Origin: Gordius sp. MW1
Lineage: Eukaryota; Nematomorpha; Gordioida; Gordea; Gordiidae
Reading direction: 5' to 3'
Assembly (NCBI GenBank): GCA_964036665.1
Contig: OZ038527.1
Coordinates: forward strand, 21,857,901-21,921,900
Length of the DNA: 64,000 nucleotides
In this document: one piece after another, positions 49,757-60,197 of the stretch
Layout: each line of letters begins with the position of its first letter
How positions within the stretch are numbered: the stretch's first letter is position 1
Notes under the pieces: model-generated
Told to the model about the DNA's origin: nothing
The model's database searches: none
What the model saw: the letters and a program-made list of their open reading frames with translations, nothing else
Made by a program: the position numbers and the translations under genes

Positions 49757-52700
49757 TCACCATAATTCACATTTTTCTGTAAAATTTTTTCGTAAATCTT
49801 TCACGTCGCACTGAAAAGTTTTAGCGAATTCGTCGGAATTCGCCAATGTACCCATAACCCTGAATCGTGTTAAATAATTCACTTCATTTTGTTTTAATTA
49901 ATATTCCAAGGAGTCATATGAAGAAAAATTTGGGTTAGGACTAAAGACCTCTGAATTGCATAGGGGCCATGTTTGTTGCATTCAGTGTTGTAAAAACGCC
50001 TGGGCTTTATTTTTGGTCTGTTCTATTAGTCTCATAAACAAAGATTTTTTAGTCTAACCTTTATTCTGTTTATGTTAGTCGACTAAAACCAAAGGCGGCC
50101 AAACAAAACCCGCCGTTTTTACAACACGAGTTTCGTTATGTAACTTAAGAATATTGAAAAATATATTTCTATGTTTTTATTTTTATTGGTGATGGGCCAT
50201 TTAATCAGCCGATATATTTATAGACTAAAATATAATAGAGATTTAGTTAAATTTTATACCCTTTAACCTAAGTCCTTAAGAAAGAAAAAAACTTATGTTA
50301 GGTAAAGAAATATTGGAACTACCATTATATAGTTAAAATTATGTAAAACATATTCTCATATTCATGGGCGTAGCCAGGGGGGCGGCTGCCCCCCCTCCCC
50401 TATATGGCGAGAAAAAAAATTTAAATGCAAAAACCCTTAAAAATTAAAAAAAATTACGTTTGCCCCCCCCCCCTAATAGAACTTTTAAACGTTTTGCCCC
50501 CCCCCCCCATAATCCAAAACCTGGCTACGCCCATGCTTATATTATAGGAGATAATATGTTATCGCTAAAATATTTGCGCAATCTATCAATCTTTTACACT
50601 ACAAAATGAATAGACAATCTCACTTAAAATTGCTTTCTGAGTCACTTAATAAATTTTAATGCAATTACTAAAATTTAGGATGAGGTTGGTGAAGTGAAAG
50701 GGAGAAATCCCCTGATAATATAACTGCTAATTACAAATCCTGGTTACGAAGTTTTAGTATTTATCGTTACTTTTTTATTATTAATCCACTTTTTTAAATA
50801 AAATACCTTAAATGAGGTAGGGTGTGTTCTCCAGATTCCATACGATTGAGTAATGTTTCTTTCGAACCAATGGCACACTCAGCCTATTTGGTTTTGAAAC
50901 AAACAAAAAATATGAGAAATTTTAAATTAATTAAAATTAAAATTAAAAATAAACTAATTAAATTGGAAATTAACTTGGGCATAGGCTTGAAAAAACATTT
51001 CTTTTTCGGGTATACCATCGAGTGACACAATTCTCTGGTTGCCATTATATTCAATTTTTGAATTCAATGCCTGAAATTAGTATGCATTTAAATATACGTT
51101 ATTACAATTTTGTCTAAAAAATAATATATATAGGATTCTGGAATTTTATGATGTCATATCATATTACTCATGTGTAAAGCATTTTATGAACAAAACTCTT
51201 GCAAACCACATAAATATTATAATATTTGGAATAATTTGCTCAGTTTCAAGTAACATGACATATGATCTATTGAAACTTAACATTTGCGTTGTTAGTACTA
51301 TGTGATCCAATTCAAGGATGACTTACAAATAGGAGTTTTTAACCAATGTTACACGATCCAAATTCTTGTACTGTATAAGCGATCTGACATTCCATTTTCT
51401 TATTCGATCCAAAAATAACGAAGCGCCGTCGTAAGAAATAAACAAAATTTCTTACTCACGTTTTCATATTGTGATTTCGGTCTCGCAAGGGCAGGTTTTG
51501 TAGGGTTAGGGTTAAGTCATTTTAGGTTCAAGATACATAATTACTTTCTTTGGATCGAATAAGAAAATGGAATGTCAGATCGCTTATACAGTACAAGAAT
51601 TTGGATCGTGTAACATTGGTCGTTTTTATTGCTCTTTTACGTGTAATTAAAAAAAGATTGTTTAAAATTTGTTTATACTACTACACATTTGTTAGGGTGA
51701 AATAGTTTTGATATGTTTAGTTTTATACCTTCAGTGCTATTTTCAAGCCTGCGTTATCGGCAAAGTTTTCGCTCAGCGTTTCAACACCATCAACCTACAA
51801 ATCAAATCAAATATTCTTTTATTATTTTGCCAAAATATTATAGGTTCTTTTGTCCGGTAAGATTATTTTTAATATTATATTAAAATTATAATAGAGCCAT
51901 TACTGACCATTAAAATAATTTCAAATTATATTGTAGTTATTAATTACTTTTATACATTCGTAAGAATAGGACGAATACTGTCTTTCGTAACAATGCAATC
52001 TCTCGAAAAATTTCTTCGTTGTATTATCGTTAATCCATTCCCAATATTTCCCATTTTTGTCGTAAAATATGGCTTAAATGACACAAACATCAATTATTTT
52101 TACATTACTAATGTAGCTAATTTGGATATAGTACTTCGCAAAAAAATTTTAAAATTTTTTTTGATTTCTTATAATATTTAAAAACATTGTGTTATTTACT
52201 TTGAGCATCGATGGTGTGTATCACTTCATGTGCCAGGGTTGTCCCTAATGCGCCATAATTGATCGATCTAATTTAAACAAAATTAAGCAATTTATTTTAT
52301 TTAACAAATAGTGAAATTTAGAAAATCAAATATTTTATTTTTATGTTTAGATGCTAGATATAGGGGAATTTTTTAAAAGTTTTCTTTAATTTATACCTCG
52401 GATAATTAACATCGAATATTGGAGCTTTCATCATACCAAAAGGAACACCTAAATAATTTGTAAATTATTGACATTTCAAATTTACTCTTACAAATAGTAT
52501 TGGAGGCAAATAAGTGCTGCGCATTTGCTTCGTAGGCGTCCACATGCCATTCTCTAGCATAATAAAAATTTTAAATCATTTAAATGTACTTTTTTTAATA
52601 GTATAAACTTTAAAATTCTGATTTAAAATAACGGTTATTTTGATTTGTAATTTGTTTGAGATACAATTTTAAATAAAAGAGTCGCTACATTTTCCTCTTT

Positions 52701-55700
52701 ATACTTCATTCAATATTGGTTATTAAAATATTAAGGCCGGGTAGGGTCGGGCTTTAAACAGTGCAAGGCTGCAATTTTTTTTTAAATTCATTCTTTTACT
52801 TTAAATTTAACGAAGCTAACTGCTTTCAAGTCATATCAATACTGCAAAATCTAAAAATTTCTTTATATGGTGCCATCAACAAACTTTAATTTTGTAAGAT
52901 TAATGAAGATCAAATTATTGACAACGATTTTTATTTTATTTTTTTGTCATGAGAAGCAAATCCCACACCATTTTCTAATCAATTTAATATATTGAACGAA
53001 ACTAAAATTAGGATTAACAAGAGCCCAGAAAACTTAAATAACTATTGAGGGGGGGGGGAGGGTATATGTTCCTAATTATTTTTTATAAAATAACAATGGA
53101 AAACTATTGATATACTTTATTATTTGTGGATTATCTAAAATCGTTTGATAGTATCGCGATATACGTAGGTGATTGGCTTTAATGGCGTTTCTAAAAAAAT
53201 CATTTTCAACGACATCCAACTACAATAAAACATCTTAGCATGGAATATAATGTTTCAAAAGTTACTTTTGCAAATTTATTTTCCATCAATGCATCATCCA
53301 TTGTAATTTTAGATGCCCCAAATTCAATTTTAACTGATTCGATCTAAATCCATAATTATACAGTATCCTTGTGATGTTAAAAACCTTGTCAATTATGGCA
53401 TTTTTATCTTCATTAGGCATCCAACGTAAATTTCTGAGAATAAAAATGAGGGATTTTCGAATTCTGTCAAACATGCTCTCAATCTTTTGCAGAAAATAAA
53501 GGATTTATTATATTATAAAAGAATATAGCTGTGCCCGATGATTTTTACCAAATCAAAAATACTAATTTAGCGATCTTTATAAAACATAGTAATGACCAGT
53601 TTGATTTATAAGCTCTTTTCAAAAATTACCAGAGAAAGACATTAATAAAAGGCTTCGGGGGGGTTTCCAAAATTGTAATTTTTCATTATAAGCCCAGGGT
53701 GGAGAGAACAAGAATAAGAGATATTTCCATGGGCGTAGCCAGAATTGGAACTAGAGGGCGCACTAATGATTTAGGAAGGGGCAAAATAACAATATTTGCA
53801 AATTTCAGCCATAATTATATGAAATTTTAAAGGATTTATGGAATTAGAGGGGGGCAGCCGCCCCACTCTGCCTTTCCTTGGCTACGCCCATAGATATTCC
53901 TCGCCGAATGTGAGCCCATAAAATGCATAGCAATTAATAAGCGTTGTATTCAACGTTATACAATGTTAAGACTGTAAAATTTCAAAATTTGTTAACATGT
54001 ATTTAAAGTTATTTTTAGGTTGGGTAAAATTACTATTTTGACTTCTGGGGAAAAATCTTTATGCTGAGCAAAAACTCTAGACATGGTACCAGGCATTAGG
54101 TATTCCGTTATCTTTACACAATATTCTTCTTTAGGCACATCGTACTTATAAGCTCCCATGTATTTAAGAGCTGGTCTTCTAAGCCTTCTGACGTTATCAG
54201 GCATATAATGGACCCAGTGATCGACAAAGGAGTACAACAAATAGTTATTCAACATGCTATTGATTTTTATAAATAAATTTTTTAATTATAACCACTAATT
54301 TTACTATTTTAATTTTGGTTTGCTTAATCCATATTGCATAATACTATAAAGGTAGGTTGTGTATTCCATGGATTCCAATATGATTTGGATACCTTTGAAT
54401 TGAATGTCCCGCTTTGCAAAAATGTCGTGGAAAAATTGCGTCCATTTCAACTTTTTTTAAAATAACACATTTTATAAACAATGAAAATATAATTATCATA
54501 TATAATCGTGAAAAATTACCTTCAGTTAAAGCTATTATTCTATATATGTGCAAACAAAAATTATAAGCAAATATTTAGTTACGTATGGGTGAAATGTGTC
54601 CATCTCGCTAATGTAAAAGGGTGTGAATTTTTCATAATCGTCGTTTGCCTTGAGCTTTGCTGAGTTAATACCCTTTGACATTCCAAAATATATTGTTGAA
54701 TTTAATTTTAATTAATATAAATTTAAGCATAAAATATATTTTATTCTACTTTCTCTACATTTCAATTTCAAACAACTACTTTGCCTTAAATATTCTGATC
54801 TGTGCTTGACAAATTTTAATGTTTTTTTCAACAATTATAACAAAATTCATATTCCAAAGCTACTTCAAAAAAAATATAAAAATTATAAATTTATATAATA
54901 GCCAAGCAACGTAGGGTTCAATCCTTACGTTCTTATAAAAAATATTCACTTTTTGGTCAAATATTAAGGTTTCTACATTACCCTTGAACAAACAAGTTAG
55001 ACTTACCTGGTGATATTGCAATTAATTCCAACATTATAAAGGTCAGATATATTTAGAAAATTGTTTATTTAATAGGCATCGGATGTCCTCTACTAGGATA
55101 AATTATTAATTTGGGTCTTCCACAAATAACTCACAATTGACCACTTTAGAAATTTGAGAAAAAACGTTATTATATTATGTTATTTTTGCAAATTCTATCA
55201 TTTTTCTTCAAATAAAATTTTGTTATTAAGACTTTAAATGAGACAAATCCTGTGCCATGATTAATAAATTATATAAAAAAATTATCTAATTCTCTTTTTA
55301 TAATCAAAAAAATTTAAAATCGGGGATGAGAATACGACTCGCATTTAATATCATCTAAAGCTATACAAAAATTATCTAAATTATATAATTAGCTTATGCG
55401 TACAATTTTCGTCTATTATTACAAATATCTATTATTAATTTAAAGAGTAAAGAAATAATTAAAATTGTATCTTAAAAAAATATTATGTTTGTATCACAAA
55501 AAAATTAAACTCTCATTAAAGTGCTGGCCCCATACTAAGTCCGGCCGGCTAAGAACCCCTAAAATCGGCCCAGTGATCCGTTTAAATTTATCTATTAGCC
55601 TAACCCAGACCCAATAAAAAATTTTTAGGTCGATCCGAGCCCGACTTCAAACTATTTTTTTTTAACAATTCGTAGTTTTCATATTAAAAATTAGTTGCCT

Positions 55701-57646
55701 TTTTTGGAAAACCTTAATAGAGATCGGAGCATAAGAAATAATAACATAAATATGTGCTGAAAGGGACAACAAAAATTTATAATTTAAAAATTTATATTAA
55801 GTCATAAGTGAATTTTTATCTTGCAAACATTTATTTGATAAAATATTTATTTTTTAGATGAGATAAACTTTAAGCTAAAGAAATTTTTTATAACAATATT
55901 AGGAGCTTTTTCAACAACATAATAACCGATTAATTTGATATAATTTATTTTAATAATTTTCCTAATTAAGTATTTAACTTAAAATTTGCAGTATATATTT
56001 TACTTATTTAAATATTAAAGCATTTTAAAGTAGATTATGTATTTTAGTTTGTTTTTAAAGTTCTAATTGTTACGGACTTTAGCAATTTTATAAATTGATT
56101 AATTTAAATACTCATTTTTTTACTAACCATGTAACTTGAATAGAGTTAATTAATTTGTTAAATACATTCCCAGCCCCCCCCCCCCTCCTTAACCCTCTCC
56201 ATTAAAATCTAGTCGGGGCTGACCGTGCATGGGTTTCCCTTGACATCAATGTTTGCCAATCCCGCTTAATTAAATAGGTTTGCTCAAAAACGCCTGTTTA
56301 ATTAATAGCCAAAGGGTAAAGGGGTACCCTTCTTGTCTTCATTTAAAATGGGGTTAAGTCTTCTAATACAGAAAACAGAAGGATTCTAACGTTTTCCTTC
56401 TAAAATATGATCTGAAGATGTCTTTTATAAAGACGAGATATTATAATAATAATTATAATTTGTTTTTAAAATCCTCGAACATTCCGGATAATAAATCTAT
56501 GAAGAATGTTTTAATTATGTTTTTTTTCTTTTGTCTATGGTCTAATTATAATTTACTAATAAAGCTATTTTTCTCCTATTGAACATTCTTATTTATTCTC
56601 ATATCTTTTGTTCTTTAATATTGATTGTAAAACATCGTTAAAGGCGCATTTTAAAACTGTTTGTTTAAGTGTAATCGAAAAATCTCAAATATACCGTTAT
56701 AATTTCTTGTTCAACTTCGTATATATTATTAACCGTTTCTTGATCGAACCCAAACAGTCCATTCATAAGATCGTACATGTATTTTTTGTAAGCATCGGAC
56801 GCTTCTTTATCTTTGTAAAGTCGAAGGATACTCAACCTGGTAGCTGGCTTGCGGAGCACTATAATATTTTTAGTAATCCTATCGTAATTGGGTTGAATGT
56901 CAATTTCAAAAAATGCATTGATATCAGCCAAATCAGTCATGAGTGATTGAAAATCCCAAGTTCCATTGGCTATCATCTCTCGAATGTCGCGCTGAAAAGC
57001 ACTATGATCTCCAGCCACAAAATGTGGCGCTAAATTCGCCCACACCCTGGGCTCAAACAATTTTTCCGCTATAAGAGCCCTAGTCTCCCGATCGATTTCG
57101 AAATGGAATTTATCCCGGTTTAAGCAAGATTCGTATAGAATTTGCCCTTTCTTTTCGAACCCAAGTTGTTGTTTAGCTCCTTCATTGTTAGACTTCAATG
57201 CTTGAATATGTAATATGTTTAAAAAATATTCAATTTTTATATCAAGTTTGTATTTAAAATGTTAATTTTTTTAATATGAAAAATATGATGTTATACCCAT
57301 AATCGATGCTATGGTATGTAAATTGTTTATAGATACGACATCGAGTTGGGATATATATTGCCTAGAATGGCTGAGATTCTGGGAGTAAGTGTTGAACCAT
57401 TTATTACATACTCTTTCATAATAACTTTTGCAGGGGCTTACGGATTGGTCTAATGAATTCTTGTAAAACCTTAAGCTTGCAGGTATATGAAGTTGTTCAA
57501 ACAAATTATTACCTTCATAAAGTATTTTTTTTAATAAAACATTTTAAATTATTTGAATTACCTTTACTTATTGACGGTACGCCTTCAATATATCGCGTTG
57601 TACAGACTATTAGAATTATATGAGTTAATACATTAAAATAAATCAT
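49757..57646 (-). CDS. Neprilysin-like M13 metallopeptidase, predicted secreted
   Basis: Seventeen exons, high to low: 57562-57646, 57297-57512, 56695-57200, 54583-54672, 54305-54450, 54034-54256, 53385-53483, 53266-53343, 53116-53219, 52492-52553, 52397-52448, 52200-52267, 51948-52072, 51729-51794, 50975-51070, 50807-50883, 49757-49859. They sum to 731 aa, a normal M13 length. M13 enzymes cleave small bioactive peptides outside the cell. The zinc site is H567-E568-V-I-H571 (NYGALGTTLAHEVIH) plus E627 and D631 in LSENFADNAG. H692 and R698 (EHTLPHLRVMGTL) match the C-terminal substrate-binding His/Arg, and the protein ends KCELW as in the family. Unlike classic neprilysin it begins with a cleavable-looking signal (MIYFNVLTHIILIVCTTRYI), not a type II anchor. 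The usual VNAY substrate motif reads VDAY (D521), and the conserved YAQVWC reads YAQAEC. Several introns are only 41-49 bp. Catalysis is likely but specificity may differ. Confidence 0.92.
49985..50127. mobile_element. GTGTTGTAAAAACGG palindromic MITE, copy 5
   Basis: gtgttgtaaaaacgcctggg at the left faces cccgccgtttttacaacac at the right. It lies in the last intron of the neprilysin-like gene. Confidence 0.7.
50363..50535. mobile_element. CATGGGCGTAGCCAG hAT MITE in neprilysin-like intron 16
   Basis: CATGGGCGTAGCCAG faces CTGGCTACGCCCATG. Flanks ctcatatt (50355-50362) and cttatatt (50536-50543) match 7 of 8. Confidence 0.85.
51342..51620. mobile_element. MITE with perfect 70-bp inverted ends
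   Basis: 51342-51411 and 51551-51620 are exact reverse complements by eye over 70 bp (start accaatgttacacgatcc). The element is 279 bp with a 139-bp centre that includes gggttagggtta. Flanks agttttta (51334-51341) and cgttttta (51621-51628) match 7 of 8, hAT-like. It lies in the intron between neprilysin-like exons 14 and 15. Confidence 0.85.
53728..53892. mobile_element. CATGGGCGTAGCCAG hAT MITE in neprilysin-like intron 6
   Basis: CATGGGCGTAGCCAG faces TTGGCTACGCCCATA. Flanks gatatttc (53720-53727) and gatattcc (53893-53900) match 7 of 8. A solo composite-element end (gagcccataaaatgcatagc, 53907-53926) follows it. Confidence 0.85.
54673..56694. other. Large intron 3 of the neprilysin-like gene
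   Basis: Two kb, AT-rich. A patch at 55530-55650 (ccggccggct, ggtcgatccgagcccg) resembles hAT terminal sequence, and a poly-C run lies at 56175-56187. Nothing else recognised. Confidence 0.4.
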
Positions 57647-58285
57647 TAGGAGATAATACTAATAAAAAATATTTGGATTTTTATTAAATTAACATTGCCT
57701 TGTGATTGACCAAATATTTGAACAGAGTGTTTAATTTTAGAGTGAAAATTTTTGTTTGCAATTGGGTTAGGTAAAACTAATTATATCGTAAAAAATTGTA
57801 AATAAAACAGGAATATGATGCGAGATTTATAAGTCCCCTCGTGAAACCAGTTTGATATCTGTCCAAATAAATTAGGTGGCAAACAAGCTAAAATTATAAT
57901 TTTAATATATAAGGTCATTTTAATGTATAGATTAAGAGGGGCACTCTATATGAAATTGCCAAGCTGTATAATAATGAGGTGCATCCCCAATTTTTTGGCA
58001 TGGAAATAGGAGCGTTATATAAAAGTACATTTTTTCCCAAAATTTAGTTTTTAATAAATAATTGCAAAATAATGCAGGTCAAACGGTGTTTATATATGGG
58101 TGAGATAACTTTAATTCTTAGAGGGAAAAATTTACATAAAAGGTTGTCATTTTTGAATTTTTGATTGCCCAGGAATCTATATAAACAAGGAAATTTTGCG
58201 TAGAGCCTTATTGCATTATATTGTTGTTGACCAACGCATTTGGTGATAATTTGCCATTTTATATAGGCATAAACTGAAATAAACT
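57647..58285. other. Upstream region of the neprilysin-like gene
   Basis: About 640 bp of AT-rich unique DNA between the M13 start codon and repeat copy C. It should contain the minus-strand promoter; no clear TATA or initiator could be singled out. Confidence 0.35.
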
Positions 58286-60197
58286 AAAAACTCGGGCCTT
58301 CGGCCCTCGTGGAAAGGGGGAGAAGGGAAGGGAAGAGGGGAAGGGAAGGGGGGACGACTCATCTGTACTTCGTATAAATGTATCATATTTGCTATGCAAT
58401 TTATGGGCGAGAAAGGTGGGGGCGAGAATGCCTATAGGGGGGTATTAAATGCCTAATGATTAATTAATTATTTATACAAATTTTCCATTATAGGCAAAAT
58501 GTAATAAAGGCAAAATGTAATATAGGCAAGGGTTAGGGTTAGATTTAGTGTTTGCATCTAGTTGCGTATTACATTAGTTTTTATGGCCTTTAGTGATTAT
58601 GGGTCTAACAAACATTATATTATAAAACAACACAATGTTAAGAATTTGCAGAATTGTTGGGAGAAATTTTTTGTTGAATTTGAACAATTTTTAATTAAAA
58701 AAATCAAAATTTGGCCAATGGTCACTTTTTCTCTATTGATCAGTACCAACAGATACTCTATAAGTCAATGATAGCCAAAAAAACGGAAAAAAATTTTGAT
58801 GCTCACTTTGGCCAATGGTCATTTTTTTTCATTGGCCAGCAGCCAGCACACGGTAAAGTGGATATAAATTCATAAGAGTAAAAAAAACGAAAAAAAAAAT
58901 TTCGAATCACATTTTGGCCAATGGTCATTTTTTCCATTGGTCAGCAGCCAGGACACGGTAAAAATGGATATAAATTCATAATAGTCAATAAAAAAACGAA
59001 AAAAAAAGTTTTCGAATCACATTTTGGCCAATGGTCATTTTATTCCATTGGTCAGCAGCCAGCGGACGGCCAAAAAGTCATAATAGCAATGGTAGGAACA
59101 GGAACAATCATAATAGTCAAAAAAAAACGAAAAAAATAATCTCGATTCACATTTTGGCCAATGGTCATTTTTTCCATCGGTCAGGAGCCAGCGGACGGCC
59201 AAAAAGTCATAATAGCAATGGTAGTAACAGGAACAATCATAATAGTCAAAAAAAACGAAAAAATAAACTCGGATTCACATTTTGGCCAATGGTCATTTTT
59301 TTCATTGGTCAGCAGCCAACGGACGGCCAAAAAGTCTTATTATCAATGATAGTAACAAGAACAATCATAAGAGTCAAAAAAAACTCCGGGATTCTAACCC
59401 AAAAACTAGTTAAATTGCATAGCAATTAAAAGTAAACAACTTTTATTTATGTTTATTATATAACATTGGTCAGCAGCCAGCGGACGGCCAAAAAGTCATA
59501 ATAGCAATGGTAGAAACAGGAACAATCATAATAGTCAAAAAAAAACGAAAAAAATAATTTCGATTCACATTTTGGCCAATGGTCATTTTTTTCATTGGTC
59601 AGCAGCCAGCGGACGGCCAAAAATTCTTATTATCAATGATAGTAACAAGAACAATCATAAGAGTCAAAAAAACTCCGGGATTCTAACCCCAAAACTAGTT
59701 AAATTGCATAGCAATTAAAAAGTAAACAACTTTTATTTATGTTTATTATATAACTAGTTAAATTGCATAGCATTAAAAGTAAACAACTTTTATCTATGTT
59801 TATTATATAACAAAAACTAGTTAAATTGCATAGCAATTAAAAGTAAACAACTTTTATTTATGTTTATTATATAACTAGTTAAATTGCATAGCAATTAAAA
59901 GTAAACAACTTTTATTTATGTTTATTATATAATAGATAATTTAACAAATCTTATATTATAACACACCGAGGGAGATAGAGATGAGGGGTGGGGTACCTCT
60001 TATTCATTAATTTAAAAAATAACACAGCGAGGGAGATAGAGATGAGGGGTGGGGCAACTCTTTCTCATGCATTAATTTAAAAAAGCGATAACCTAATATA
60101 CCCAATGCAAATAGATAGGGAGGGTAACGGACGACGGACGGACGACGGACGGACGACGGACACCAAAAAACGAGCCCATAAATTGCATAGCAATTAA
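58286..60197 (+). repeat. Composite tandem-repeat element, copy C
   Basis: The longest copy (1.9 kb). Head ctcgggccttcggccc, G-rich stretch, conserved segment (58500-58705), eight or so tandem ttggccaatggtcat units (58710-59690), six aactagttaaattgcatagc repeats, gagggagatagagatgagg tail (twice), a cggacgacgga microsatellite, and the cgagcccataaattgcatag end. Its conserved segment stays open for about 50 codons, as in copy B. Confidence 0.85.

Noticed and set aside
58921-59429. Long open frames through the tandem arrays (for example 59031-59429, repeating [16 protein letters not shown])
   Set aside because: The same readings occur in several frames of every array and only reflect the repeat unit; no start context, no domain, low complexity.
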